From assembly GCA_963757065.1 (NCBI GenBank), contig CAVWQC010000003.1:62001-126000 (forward strand): a stretch of 64,000 nt of DNA, given 5' to 3'. The notes beneath the pieces are model-generated. The model saw only the letters and a program-made list of their open reading frames with translations. It made no database searches and was not told where the DNA came from. Below are positions 8,769 through 18,514 of this stretch, piece by piece. Origin of the DNA: PNON01 sp963757065 (GTDB lineage: Bacteria > Chloroflexota > Anaerolineae > Anaerolineales > Anaerolineaceae). The position numbers and the translations under genes were made by a program. The first letter of the stretch is position 1. Each line of letters starts with the position of its first letter.

Positions 8769-9725
8769 ATGGCCACAGAAAAAGCTTCCCAAAAACGCTC
8801 CAATATATTGGCTGATGTTGCCGAGATGTACTATATCGAGGGAAAAGACCAATCTGACATCGCCTTAGAGGTTGGCGTTACCAGGTCGATGATATCCAGA
8901 ATGCTTACAGAGGCCAGGAGCCTGGGCATAGTGGAGATCAAAGTGGTTCGACCGATTCATTCGGACCATGAACTCGAAGAAGCCATTAAAGCCAAGTTCG
9001 GGATTGAATCCGTATTTGTGGTTTCAATGGAAGATATGAAACCAGAAAAAATGCTGGTCAACCTTGGACGTGCGGCAGCTGAAGTATTGAAGAAATACTT
9101 GCGAGCAGATCTTTCAATTGGAGTGGCATGGGGAACTGCCGTGAGTGCTGCTGTTGATGCGGTTCAAGTAATGGCAGAACCATCCATCAAGGTTGTTCAA
9201 CTCGTAGGAGCCCAGGGTGCTCGAAATGTTGAATATGATGGTCATGCAATTGTGAAACGCCTGGCAGAAAAATTGGGTGGTGAAGGATACTACATTAATG
9301 CCCCATATTTATGCCAGACCGCTGAAATTGCCCAATCGATGCGTGAGACGAGAGGCATTAAAGAGACAATTGACATGGGTAAGGAAATACAAATTGCCCT
9401 CCTTGGGATAGGTACCACTGAAATTGAGTATTCCAGCTTATATTTATCAGGTTTACTTTCCGAGGAAGAGATCGAAGTCATCCGGAAAAATGGGGTTGTA
9501 GGTGATATTGCCAGTAATTATTTTCATATCGATGGCAGCCCATATAATGATGATTTCCTCAACCGCATGATTACGATACATATTGAGGATTTGAAACGTG
9601 TACAGCTGCGCCTTGGGATTGCCGGTGGAGCCGCAAAAGTCAATGCCATTATCGGGGCGCTTAACTCCAAGTTGGTGAATTATCTGGTAACTGACAGCAT
9701 CACCGCCAGATTGTTAACGCATTAA
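8769..9725 (+). CDS. SorC/DeoR-class sugar-binding transcriptional regulator
   Basis: 318 residues. Residues about 15-60 form a helix-turn-helix (ADVAEMYYIEGKDQSDIALEVGVTRSMISRMLTEAR), as in SorC, CggR and LsrR. Residues 65-318 form the sugar-phosphate-binding domain with the family stretches GVAWGT, QLVGAQG and the C-terminal LGIAGGAAKVNAI. It probably answers to a phosphorylated sugar and controls the dehydrogenase-complex genes that start 34 bases after its stop. Confidence 0.85.
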   Translation: MATEKASQKRSNILADVAEMYYIEGKDQSDIALEVGVTRSMISRMLTEARSLGIVEIKVVRPIHSDHELEEAIKAKFGIESVFVVSMEDMKPEKMLVNLGRAAAEVLKKYLRADLSIGVAWGTAVSAAVDAVQVMAEPSIKVVQLVGAQGARNVEYDGHAIVKRLAEKLGGEGYYINAPYLCQTAEIAQSMRETRGIKETIDMGKEIQIALLGIGTTEIEYSSLYLSGLLSEEEIEVIRKNGVVGDIASNYFHIDGSPYNDDFLNRMITIHIEDLKRVQLRLGIAGGAAKVNAIIGALNSKLVNYLVTDSITARLLTH

Positions 9726-9759
9726 TCGAATACTATCACTCACTCTTATAGAGGTAACA

Positions 9760-10772
9760 ATGGGAAAAGTAAAAAGCGAAGAACCGTTCATCGAAAAAGC
9801 TGGCAGGTTGAAATTGTCATCTGAAAAGCTGCTTGACATGTACAAGACCATGCACCTGATCAGGCAATTTGAACTAATGGCAGATAAACTTTACGCGCTC
9901 GGAAAAGTACATGGCACCATGCATCTTTCCGCGGGTCAGGAAGCAGTGGCGGTTGGGATCAGCCGTGCGACCCGCGTGGATGATTATCTGATCAACCACC
10001 ACCGCGGTCATGGTCATTTCATCTCCAAAAAAGCGGATATCAACCTGATGATGGCCGAATTTCTCGGTAAGGAAGCGGGTTACTGCAAAGGGCGTGGTGG
10101 TTCCATGCATATCGCTGATTTTTCATCCCACAATCTCGGTGCAAACGGAATCGTCGGCGGGGGTATCCCGCATTCGCTGGGTGTCGGATTGGCCATTCAG
10201 ATGCAAAAACTGGATCTGATCTGTCATCTCAATTTTTGGCGATGGCGCTTCGAATGAAGGTGTTTTTCACGAAACTCTAAACATGGCTGCCTTATGGAAA
10301 TTACCAGTTCTTTATATTTGCGAAAATAACAAATATGGCATGTCAATGGATATTGAAAGAGTTTCAGCCAAATTACCGATCGCACAGCGGGCGGAAGGCT
10401 ATGGTATCCCCTGGTATTACATCGATGGCAATGACTTGCTGACCGTTTATGAAACCGCCCATGGATGCTGCTGAAAGTATCCGCTCGGGTAACGGTCCGG
10501 TATTCATTGAGACCCAAACCTACCGCTATTTTGGTCATTCAAAAAGCGACCGGAATCTTTATCGCACGAAAGAAGAAATTGAATACTGGAAAACAACAAA
10601 AGATCCGATCCTGCGTTTTGGCAGCAATTTATTGGAAAGCGGGATGATTTCACAAAAGGATGCAGAAGATATTGAGAAAGAGGCTTTAAGTATCATTGAG
10701 GCTGCTGTTGAATTCGCGGATGCATCCCCCGACCCAGATCCTTCCACCGTTATGGAGTATGTCTATGCCTGA
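9760..10772 (+). pseudogene. 2-oxoacid/acetoin dehydrogenase E1 alpha subunit (two frame changes)
   Basis: About 337 residues if read across two one-base shifts. The first frame (9760 to about 10220) has MHLIRQFE, HLSAGQEAVAVG and the HHRGHGHF segment. Near 10222 the reading moves by one base and continues as GDGASNEGVFHE, the ThDP-binding GDG motif with its Asn. Near 10460 it moves again into MDAAESIRSGNGP and runs to 10772. Each break coincides with an extra C before ATG-like bases. The protein would decarboxylate pyruvate, acetoin or a branched 2-oxoacid with ThDP. It overlaps the E1 beta start by 8 bases. Since all motifs survive, sequencing error is likelier than decay. Confidence 0.8.
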
Positions 10773-11751
10773 GATCACCTATCTTGAAGCGATCAGAACC
10801 GCCCTATGGGAAGAAATGAAGCGCGATGAACGTGTATTCATCATTGGAGAGGATATCGGCAGGTATGGCGGCGCATTCGGGGTTACCCATGGCATGCTGG
10901 ATGAATTCGGCGAAAAACGGATCATTGAGACCCCCATCTCTGAACCCTCCATCATCGGTGCCGCGGTTGGTGCAGCGTTACTGGGTATGCGTCCGGTAGC
11001 CGAGATCATGTTCATGGATTTCACTCTTCTAACACTTGACCAAATTGGGAATCAAGCTGCAAAAATGCATTACATGTTCGGCGGCAAAGCCACAGTTCCG
11101 ATGGTGGTGCGCATGCCAAGCGGATCAGGCGCAGGTGCAGCAGCCCAGCATTCACAGTCCTTGGAAACATTGCTCATGCATATGCCCGGTTTGAAAGTGG
11201 TTACTCCATCAACTCCTTATGATGCAAAGGGTCTCCTGCTTACAGCCATCCGCGACCCCAACCCGGTTTGTTTTATTGAACATAAAATGCTGTATAAAAC
11301 CAAGGGAGAGGTCCCGGATGGGGAGTACACCATTCCGTTTGGTGTGGCGGATATCAAACGTCAAGGCACTGACCTTACCATTGTATCGAACGGCATTATG
11401 ATCCATAAATCAATCGCGGTTGCAAACCGCTTAGCCCAGGAAGGAATCGAAGTTGAAATAGTAGATCCACGTACGATGGTCCCACTGGATACAAAGACAA
11501 TCACCGATTCAGTCAAGAAAACAGGAAAACTGCTCGTTGTCCACGAAGCCTGCGAAACGGCTGGTTGGGCGGGTGAGATTATGGCGGTGGTTTCCTCCAG
11601 CCGGGCTTTTGATTACCTGGATGCACCCATGCGGCGCCTGACCGGGAAGAACGTCCCCATCCCATATAACCGGGTCTTGGAGCGCGCAGCCGTTCCCCAG
11701 GAAGAGGATATCGAGCGCGAGATCCGTGCCATCCTGAAAGGTGAGTATTAA
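10765..11751 (+). CDS. 2-oxoacid/acetoin dehydrogenase E1 beta subunit
   Basis: 328 residues from the ATG at 10765 (MPEITYLEAI), chosen because it matches the family N-terminus; the frame is open further upstream but only inside the E1 alpha gene. Motifs include GEDIGRYGGAFGVT, ETPISEPSIIGAAVG, FMDFTLLTLDQI and PSGSGAGAAAQHSQS. Together with E1 alpha it forms the alpha2-beta2 ThDP-dependent decarboxylase. Pyruvate, acetoin or branched-chain oxoacid cannot be told apart; the absence of E3 and the SorC-type sugar regulator favour an acetoin- or pyruvate-type complex. Confidence 0.85.
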   Translation: MPEITYLEAIRTALWEEMKRDERVFIIGEDIGRYGGAFGVTHGMLDEFGEKRIIETPISEPSIIGAAVGAALLGMRPVAEIMFMDFTLLTLDQIGNQAAKMHYMFGGKATVPMVVRMPSGSGAGAAAQHSQSLETLLMHMPGLKVVTPSTPYDAKGLLLTAIRDPNPVCFIEHKMLYKTKGEVPDGEYTIPFGVADIKRQGTDLTIVSNGIMIHKSIAVANRLAQEGIEVEIVDPRTMVPLDTKTITDSVKKTGKLLVVHEACETAGWAGEIMAVVSSSRAFDYLDAPMRRLTGKNVPIPYNRVLERAAVPQEEDIEREIRAILKGEY

Positions 11752-11752
11752 A

Positions 11753-13090
11753 ATGCCAACTCCAGTGATCATGCCTAAGGTGGATATGGACCAGGAAAAA
11801 GCCACCATCATTTCCTGGGAGAAGAAGGAAGGTGAAGCAGTCAAGCAGGATGAAACCCTTCTGACTGTGGAAACAGAAAAGGTAGCTATCGAGGTGTCCT
11901 CACCTGCCAGCGGAATACTGGCCGGGATCAGGTTTCAAGCCGGGGAAGTGGTTCCGGTGGCAACAGTGATCGCCCAGATACTCAAACCGGGAGAAACCCT
12001 GCCTGCACTTCCTGGCGAGACTTCACCCAAACCCGTACAAATCAGGGAATCTGAAAAAGCCCCCGAAACAAAACAACTATCCACTGCGGTAAAGGCAAGT
12101 CCTCTGGCGCTTCGGGTTGCACAAGAGATGGGAATAAATATTCATGATGTTCCCTCAGTGAACCAGAAGATTTCAAAAGAAGATGTCGAAGCCTACGCAG
12201 CTTCTTTGAAGGCTCCAACAGTTGCAACAGAAAATGTTGCGGGTAAGATCGCTGCCACTCCTGCAGCCAGGAGGATCTCGGAGGAAACCGGGATTTCACT
12301 TGATTCTGTCCACGGAAGTGGACCATTTGGCCGGATCCAGGCTGCCGATATTAAAGGGACCGCTAAACCTGTTACTTTATCGACCACCGACCGGCAAGCG
12401 GAGATCATCCCATTAGTTGGTATCCGCGCAAAAATTGCCCAGAGAATGCAGGCAAGTTTCCAGGATGCACCGCATATTGCTGAAACGATGGAAGCAGATG
12501 TGTCCCGCCTGGAAGATACCAAAACCCACTTAAACGAAATGGCTGCACAGAAGGACGGAGGCAAAGTATCGCTTACCGCCATCATTGTTAAACTCGTTGC
12601 CTGGGCGCTGGAACGTAACCCTTATATTAACTCCTCCCTGATCGATGAGAAGATCTATTTGTGGAAAGAGATCAATATCGGTGTTGCCACTGCCTTGGAA
12701 AATGGATTGATCGTTCCAGTCGTTCACGATGCCAACCGGCTCTCGTTCATTGAAACGGCTTTAAAGATCAATGATCTGAGCCTACGCGCAAGACAGGGTA
12801 AGTTGGAATTGGGTGAGGTTCAAAGGGGAACTTTCACGATCACCAACCTCGGCATGTACGGTATCAACCAGTTCAGGGCGATCATCAACCCGCCCGAAAA
12901 TGCCATTCTGGCAGTTGGCGCGGCGGTGCGAAAACCCATCGTGATCGACGACCGGGACACTATTGCGGTTCGCCCGGTAATCTCCTTTACATTATCCGCC
13001 GACCACCGCGTGATCGATGGCGTCGTGGCGGCGAAATTCCTGGCTGACCTGGTGAAAGCTGTTGAACATCCGGAGATCCTGCTCGGATAA
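11753..13090 (+). CDS. Dihydrolipoamide acyltransferase E2, with two subunit-binding domains
   Basis: 445 residues from the ATG at 11753, which has AAAGGTGAG at a good distance; a GTG at 11741 would add four residues. Residues 1-78 form the lipoyl domain, with the lipoylated Lys43 in TEKVAIEV. Two peripheral subunit-binding domains follow, at about 115-150 (SPLALRVAQEMGINIHDV) and 167-200 (TPAARRISEETGISLDSV). The catalytic domain runs from about 215 to 445 and ends with the active-site ADHRVIDG. It transfers the acyl group to CoA. The gene closely follows E1 beta. No E3 dihydrolipoamide dehydrogenase is in the window. Confidence 0.88.
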   Translation: MPTPVIMPKVDMDQEKATIISWEKKEGEAVKQDETLLTVETEKVAIEVSSPASGILAGIRFQAGEVVPVATVIAQILKPGETLPALPGETSPKPVQIRESEKAPETKQLSTAVKASPLALRVAQEMGINIHDVPSVNQKISKEDVEAYAASLKAPTVATENVAGKIAATPAARRISEETGISLDSVHGSGPFGRIQAADIKGTAKPVTLSTTDRQAEIIPLVGIRAKIAQRMQASFQDAPHIAETMEADVSRLEDTKTHLNEMAAQKDGGKVSLTAIIVKLVAWALERNPYINSSLIDEKIYLWKEINIGVATALENGLIVPVVHDANRLSFIETALKINDLSLRARQGKLELGEVQRGTFTITNLGMYGINQFRAIINPPENAILAVGAAVRKPIVIDDRDTIAVRPVISFTLSADHRVIDGVVAAKFLADLVKAVEHPEILLG

Positions 13091-13109
13091 AGAGAATTTA
13101 GTGATGTGA

Positions 13110-14657
13110 TCAAACCCTGAAGCGATTATAGATCCGGTTATTTACCTGTTTTAAAGCCGGATATATTTCTCTATAGATCTCGAACAATTCGGAGTATATG
13201 GGGGTCAATTTTTTATTCGGATCAAAAACTTTTCCCGGTTTTTTCACGCGCTGCGCTGCTTCTGTTAAATTCTTATATACACCTATCCCCACACCTGCCA
13301 GCATAGCTGCCCCAAGTGCTGTGGCTTCTTCGATCTCCAGAGTAACCACCGGGCGACCGGATACATCCGCCTTGTTCTGCATCCAGAACTCATTGCGTGT
13401 GCCGCCCCCAATGGCTGTTATTTCTTTCGCTTTTTGTCCAGATCCCTTTTCAAGAGCATTAAGCATATCAAGGAAACCATAGTCAAGACCTTCGATCACA
13501 GCTCTGACCATATCTTCCCTTTTTGTGGTGTCATTTAAACCCAGGAACGCACCTAACGAGCGCGGATCAAGGTTCGGACAGGCAGTGCCGTTGAAATGAG
13601 GCAGGAAAAACAGGCCGTTTGCCCCAGGCGGGGAGCTCTTCGCTTCATCCATCAAACTCGACCACACATTTCCCTGGCCTGCCTGTGCAAGTCTCCGTGC
13701 TTCCCATCCCAACTGGTCTTTATACCATTCCAGCATACTTGCGGCAGTTCCACCTGCCCAGATGCAATACATTCCAGGAGCAGAATGCGCCTCGATGGTA
13801 AGGCCTAATTGCCGTATTTCAGACGTCCAATGGGGATCAATTGTAGGCGTAATCACCATTTCCCATGTGCCGGTGACATCCAGGAACATCCCGGGAGTGA
13901 TCGCCCCAGCTGCAAGTGCGCCTACGAGGTAGTCATGACCGCCCTGGAAGATAGGCGTACCGCACGGAAGGCCGGTCTTCTCTGCCGCCTCGGGGGTAAC
14001 CTCACCGAGGAATGATCCGCTGGGTTGGGGATTCGGTAGGAGGTCTTTTTCGAGACCTGCAATTTTTAACATTTCCTCCGACCAGGTTAAGGAGCGCTGA
14101 TCGAATAAAAGGGTTGGTGATGCATCTGTGTAATCCGTGGAATATTTCCCGGTCAGCTTAAAGTTGACGAAATCTTCAACAATCAGCCATTTATGAACCC
14201 GCCGTGCGATCTCGGGTTCGTTCTCCTTTAACCACTGAAAGCGCAGGACAGTACTCCAAATGAAAGGCTGCCAACCGGAGACCTGGAAAGTTCTTTCCAG
14301 ACCAACATTTTCCACCCAGCGTTCAAACTGCGGCGTTGTTCGTGTACAAATCCAATTAATAAATGGATAAACCGGCTCACCATGTTCATCCAGGGGAACC
14401 GCGTCGGCTCCAAGACCGGTGACCGCCGCCGCTACAATTCGATTCTGCGGTCCAATCTGACTCACAGCATCGTGAATTGCAGATGCAATTCCATCCCAGA
14501 TATGATCGGGCTGATAGACCTGCCAGTTGGGGTGATCCGGGTCGTTTGCTATACTTTCCGTCGGGCGACTGCCCCGTGAAATGACATTGCCATCCAGATC
14601 ATATACCAAGGCTTTCATGCTCGTTGAGCCGACATCAATGCCTAGCAAGCAATCCAT
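13110..14657 (-). CDS. xylB: FGGY-family carbohydrate kinase (xylulokinase-like)
   Basis: 515 residues, the normal length. The N-terminus GIDVGSTSMKALVYD is the phosphate-binding loop of FGGY kinases. The C-terminal signature region is seen as ITAIGGGTRNEFWMQNKADV, followed by EEATALGAAMLAG. Its place at the end of a pentose/uronate-type operon with AraD- and UlaE-like enzymes fits phosphorylation of a ketopentose such as xylulose or ribulose, or another keto sugar. It is convergent with the E2 gene, with only 19 bases between them and no evident terminator. Confidence 0.8.
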   Translation of the reverse strand: MDCLLGIDVGSTSMKALVYDLDGNVISRGSRPTESIANDPDHPNWQVYQPDHIWDGIASAIHDAVSQIGPQNRIVAAAVTGLGADAVPLDEHGEPVYPFINWICTRTTPQFERWVENVGLERTFQVSGWQPFIWSTVLRFQWLKENEPEIARRVHKWLIVEDFVNFKLTGKYSTDYTDASPTLLFDQRSLTWSEEMLKIAGLEKDLLPNPQPSGSFLGEVTPEAAEKTGLPCGTPIFQGGHDYLVGALAAGAITPGMFLDVTGTWEMVITPTIDPHWTSEIRQLGLTIEAHSAPGMYCIWAGGTAASMLEWYKDQLGWEARRLAQAGQGNVWSSLMDEAKSSPPGANGLFFLPHFNGTACPNLDPRSLGAFLGLNDTTKREDMVRAVIEGLDYGFLDMLNALEKGSGQKAKEITAIGGGTRNEFWMQNKADVSGRPVVTLEIEEATALGAAMLAGVGIGVYKNLTEAAQRVKKPGKVFDPNKKLTPIYSELFEIYREIYPALKQVNNRIYNRFRV

Positions 14658-14710
14658 GTATGCCCTCCATTCTGTACTCTACATATTCTAACCAAATTTT
14701 CAGGCTATAG

Positions 14711-15859
14711 TTACTTGCCAGCCTCATAATTATTCAAAGTCATGCCAGGATAGTAGTGTGCGAATGCCTCTGCTACATTCTCCCTTGTGACTTTCATATT
14801 TTCATAGAAGACAATACCCGGGATAGGTGCGCCATTGAGCAGGTTGACCATCTCGCTCATACACCATCTTGCAGGTGCGGCAGCGGAATAGGCTGCTGTG
14901 CCAATTACTTCGCCTTTATCGATGCCCGCAAGGATGGGTTTGTCGTTGTCTACAGAAGACAAGGGAATTTTGCTTCCGTTAGCTTTCTGTGCGTTCATCA
15001 TACCTATAGTCGCCGAGGAGTATAGACCCCAGGCGCCAATTATGTCGGGATTTGTCTTGATGGCTACGTCAAATACCTTGAAATGGTCTTCGGCCGATAT
15101 CCCGGTCAACTCACTCAATGTTATATCCGGGTATTTGGCAAAGACATCCTTGAAACCCCTGGCGCGGGTGGCAGCGTTGGGGTGCATGAAGGGTAGAGTC
15201 TGGTATACGATCTCGCCTTTCATTGGTTTGCCGCTTGTCAGCAGGGCTTTCTCGAGCAGTTCACCAGCTATCGTTCCTTGCTCCACAGTATCCGAAATTA
15301 CGGCAGCATTTATATTTCCCGCAAGAGGCGCATTTAGAGTAACCACCGGTATATTAGCTGTTTCAAGTGCATCAAGTGTAGTCTTGACACCGGTGAAGTC
15401 GCACGGAGCAAGGATGACTCCATCCACACCTTCCAGTATCCACTGCTCAACAGCCCGATCTTGAGCATCCTGTTGGTAGTTCGCGTCGTTGACCATCAGA
15501 TCAACACCAGCCTCGTTTGCCGCAGTTTTCATGCTTTCAAGGATCAGAGCATCCACTTCGTCCAACGTATAAAAGATGGAGAAGCCAATTCTGTACTTCC
15601 TGTCTGCCCTGGGCATCGCGGTCGTCATTTTGTCGGGGACTTTTACTGCGCCAGCCTCTTTGATCATCACGTTTGCACCTACATCAACTTTAGCGTAATA
15701 ACCATTCAGGTCAAAAACAATATTTGGATCTCCCACATACCTGAAATCAGCTTGATTAACATTCACCCGATCCGATGAAGTGTGCGGTAGTATCGGCCCA
15801 GCTTTTCGCCCTGCCATCCCCTTACTTGATCCTCCCGGTGTTGGTTTTATGGTTTTCAT
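14711..15859 (-). CDS. Sugar-binding protein paralogue without signal peptide
   Basis: 382 residues of periplasmic-binding-protein fold (Peripla_BP_4), very similar along its whole mature part to the lipoprotein at 17131-18375 (shared DPNIVFDLNGYY, GVDGVILAPCDFTGVKT, LPFMHPNAATRA and AWGLYSSATIGMMNA stretches or close variants). Its first 35 residues are polar (MKTIKPTPGGSSKGMAG...) with no hydrophobic core or lipobox, and the other two frames do not supply one. A ribosome-binding AAAGGA precedes the ATG. It may be a cytoplasmic sugar sensor or a duplicate that lost export. Confidence 0.75.
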   Translation of the reverse strand: MKTIKPTPGGSSKGMAGRKAGPILPHTSSDRVNVNQADFRYVGDPNIVFDLNGYYAKVDVGANVMIKEAGAVKVPDKMTTAMPRADRKYRIGFSIFYTLDEVDALILESMKTAANEAGVDLMVNDANYQQDAQDRAVEQWILEGVDGVILAPCDFTGVKTTLDALETANIPVVTLNAPLAGNINAAVISDTVEQGTIAGELLEKALLTSGKPMKGEIVYQTLPFMHPNAATRARGFKDVFAKYPDITLSELTGISAEDHFKVFDVAIKTNPDIIGAWGLYSSATIGMMNAQKANGSKIPLSSVDNDKPILAGIDKGEVIGTAAYSAAAPARWCMSEMVNLLNGAPIPGIVFYENMKVTRENVAEAFAHYYPGMTLNNYEAGK

Positions 15860-15906
15860 TGAGGTTCCTTTACTATTTATCCTACTTGGGGAGAATGATA
15901 ACCGCG

Positions 15907-16884
15907 TTAAGAATTAAAGGAAATCATGCCATTGAGCTGTTCAATCTCCTGAGGGGAAAGACGGAGAGTTGTAGATGGAAATATACCATCAACCTGACTA
16001 GGCCGCCGCGCACCAACAATCGCTCCAGTTACACCAGGATGTCGGAGCGTCCATGCAATCGCAACCACCCCCGGTTCCACACCATGCTGTTTGCCGATTT
16101 CTGCGAGAGTGGAAACCAACTTTAAATTCTGTTCGAGGCGCGGCATCTGAAATTCAGAATCTCGCTGACGCCAGTCATCAGCAGGCATATTCTTGATCCG
16201 CTCAGCCGTCATTTTTCCGGACAGCAAGCCGGAGTACATGGGTGAGTAGACGATCACGCCGATGTTGTGTTCCTGGCAATAAGGAAGTATCTCATTCTCC
16301 ACCTCGGGACGGATAAGTGAGTAAGGGGGTTGTAATGAACTGATAGGAGCGATTGCTTCTGCCTGCTGCATCTGTGCGACACTATAATTTGATACTCCGA
16401 TCCAACGCACCTTCCCTTCACGCTGTAATTCCGCGAGCGTTGCCCAGCCTTCCTCAAGTTCCTCTTCCGGTCGCGGCCAGTGGATCTGGTAAAGATCAAT
16501 TGCATCAAGTTTGAGGCGACGCAGACTTTCCTCACACTCCCGCCGGATGGAATCGCGTTTGAGACAGGAATTGATCTCGCCGCGCTCATTCCACGGCAAC
16601 GAACATTTTGTAAATATATAGGGGCGTTCATGCATACCTGACAATGCCTGCCCAACCACCTCTTCCGAATGTCCAAGACCATAACCAGCGGCAGTATCAA
16701 TCCAATTGATGCCCAAGTCCAATGCATGATGAATAGCCGCAATGGATTCATGATCGTCTTGTGGTCCCCAGGCATATACCCAGTCGCCACCACCGAGTGC
16801 CCATGCTCCAAACCCCACGGTAGTGATGTGCATATCGGTATTGCCAAGCTGCCGAGTCTGCAAATTTGAATGTCGATTAAGCAT
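15907..16884 (-). CDS. Aldo/keto reductase
   Basis: 325 residues from the ATG at 16884, which lies 6 bases after AAAGGAG; an in-frame GTG at 16902 would overlap that ribosome-binding site. The fold signs are GFGAWALGGGDW near the N-terminus, the catalytic Asp and Tyr in WIDTAAGYGLGHSEE, and QIHWPRPEEE with the conserved His. The C-terminal GAIVGARRPSQV is the NADPH-binding stretch. It belongs to the AKR type acting on sugars and small aldehydes. It lies between the two binding-protein genes in the ABC transporter operon and probably reduces or oxidises the imported sugar. Confidence 0.82.
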   Translation of the reverse strand: MLNRHSNLQTRQLGNTDMHITTVGFGAWALGGGDWVYAWGPQDDHESIAAIHHALDLGINWIDTAAGYGLGHSEEVVGQALSGMHERPYIFTKCSLPWNERGEINSCLKRDSIRRECEESLRRLKLDAIDLYQIHWPRPEEELEEGWATLAELQREGKVRWIGVSNYSVAQMQQAEAIAPISSLQPPYSLIRPEVENEILPYCQEHNIGVIVYSPMYSGLLSGKMTAERIKNMPADDWRQRDSEFQMPRLEQNLKLVSTLAEIGKQHGVEPGVVAIAWTLRHPGVTGAIVGARRPSQVDGIFPSTTLRLSPQEIEQLNGMISFNS

Positions 16885-17067
16885 TATCATCTCCTTTAGC
16901 ACAATACCGATTCCGATTAACCCTTGAATCCACCACCGTCAAATCCTGATCAGATTGCGAAAGGGTCTGTCGGATGGAGGAAGAAGAGACTTTTTTCGAT
17001 TTCGCTATAGGCTAACCAAGTCCAGATTGGAAAAATGTAGACTGGATTTCCCTGGCAGCCATCATAA

Positions 17068-17099
17068 GGGGCGGACAGCAGACATCTGCAGTCCGCCCC
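17068..17099. repeat. Strong intergenic palindrome
   Basis: 9-bp GC-rich stem GGGGCGGAC / GTCCGCCCC, with an inner GCAGA/TCTGC pair. There is no T-tract, so it is probably a palindromic repeat unit or an mRNA-stabilising hairpin between the binding-protein gene and the aldo/keto reductase, where it could set differential expression. Confidence 0.6.
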
Positions 17100-17130
17100 T
17101 ACTACTTCTAAAACTAACCAAAATCCAGTA

Positions 17131-18375
17131 TTACTGTACCTTTCCGGCTAAAAAGTCAGCAAGGGTCTTGCCAGGATAGTAATGCTCGAAAGCAGTTTCA
17201 ACGTTATCCTTTGTGATGCCCATGTTTTGGATGAAGATTACACCCGGGATGGGTACACCGTTGAGCAGGTTAACCATATTGCTCATACACCATTTTGCAG
17301 GTGCTATGGAGGAGTAGGCGGCAGTTCCGACTACGGTGTCATTATAGATGCCCGCCAGGATGGGTTTATCCTGATCCACAGAAGACAGGAGAACGGTACT
17401 GTTGTTCGCTTTTGCAGCGTTCATCATACCAATTGTGGCTGAGGAGTACAGACCCCATGCGCCGATCATATCGGGATTTGCCTTGATCGCTCCGTCAAAA
17501 GCAGTGTAATGGTCTTCGGGTGAAATACCGGTTAGCTCGATGATTTTGATGTCCGGATATTTTGTGAAGACATTCTTAAATCCCAGTGCACGGGTGGCAG
17601 CGTTGGGGTGCACGAATGGCAGTGTTTGGTAAACGATGGAGCCTTTCATTTCTGTACCTGCTGCCAACAAGGCAGTTTCAAGGAGCTCACCAGCGATCTT
17701 GCCTTGCTCGACGCAGTCTGCCATAATGACAGAATATGTTGTTCCCGCAAGGGGTGGGTTTAGTGTAACGACGGGAATATTAGCTTTCTCAAGAGCATCC
17801 AGGGCGGTCTTCACACCGGTGAAATCGCATGGAGCTAAAATGACGCCGTCTACGTCTTGCAGTATCCATTGTTCAATAGCCTGGTTCTGAGCATTTTGAT
17901 CATAGTTTGCGTCATTGACCAATAACTCAACTCCGGCTTCCTCTGCAGCTGCTTTCATTGTCTCCAAGATCATGGAGCCAACTTCATCAACTGTGTAGTA
18001 AACGGAGAAACCGATTGTGTATTTCTCTGCAGCTTTTGGCATCGCGGTGGTCATATCATCGACCACTTGCGCCAAGCCTGGTTCCTTAACTGTAGTGTTT
18101 GCTTCGACACCAACTGACTTGTAGTAACCATTCAGGTCAAATACAGTATCGGGGTCTCCGATGTACGTCATATCAGCCAGGTTGGGATTCACGGGAACTG
18201 CTGGAACCTCAGTAGCGGGTACTGCGGTCGGTTCAGCTGGAGCTGCTGGCGCAGCAGGTGCTACAGGAGCTGCAGGAGCTGCAGGGGCTTCTGTTGCAAC
18301 GGCTGCTGGTGCACAAGCTGTGAGAATGAATGTCAGGATCAGCAAGAACGATGCAATCTGTGTCATTTTTTTCAT
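17131..18375 (-). CDS. Sugar ABC transporter substrate-binding lipoprotein
   Basis: 414 residues. Residues 1-21 are a lipoprotein signal peptide ending in the lipobox LTAC (Cys21). An Ala/Pro/Val-rich linker of about 40 residues follows, typical of surface-anchored binding proteins. The rest is a type 1 periplasmic-binding fold with GVDGVILAP and NIPVVTLNPPL-type stretches, as in ribose/galactose-class binding proteins. It delivers the sugar to the permease and ATPase encoded immediately upstream. A paralogue without signal peptide lies at 14711-15859. Confidence 0.85.
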   Translation of the reverse strand: MKKMTQIASFLLILTFILTACAPAAVATEAPAAPAAPVAPAAPAAPAEPTAVPATEVPAVPVNPNLADMTYIGDPDTVFDLNGYYKSVGVEANTTVKEPGLAQVVDDMTTAMPKAAEKYTIGFSVYYTVDEVGSMILETMKAAAEEAGVELLVNDANYDQNAQNQAIEQWILQDVDGVILAPCDFTGVKTALDALEKANIPVVTLNPPLAGTTYSVIMADCVEQGKIAGELLETALLAAGTEMKGSIVYQTLPFVHPNAATRALGFKNVFTKYPDIKIIELTGISPEDHYTAFDGAIKANPDMIGAWGLYSSATIGMMNAAKANNSTVLLSSVDQDKPILAGIYNDTVVGTAAYSSIAPAKWCMSNMVNLLNGVPIPGVIFIQNMGITKDNVETAFEHYYPGKTLADFLAGKVQ

Positions 18376-18514
18376 TTTCTTTTCTCCTTAGTGTTTCATA
18401 TTTTAAGTTTCGAAGGTCGAGGTTAATTATTACAAAATCATATTAGGTTTTTGTGTTCACCTCCTTTCGTTGGCTCTTCTCCATGGATTTATCCATTTTT
18501 TTCGAAGAACACTG

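Noticed and set aside
10449..10772. Separate small gene at the end of E1 alpha
   Set aside because: Its product continues the E1 alpha homology exactly after a one-base shift, so it is a fragment of that gene.
12193..12585. Minus-strand open frame of about 130 codons
   Set aside because: Shadow of the E2 gene, which has intact lipoyl and catalytic motifs.
14898..15464. Plus-strand open frame of about 188 codons
   Set aside because: Antisense to the binding-protein paralogue; codon pattern follows from the minus-strand gene.
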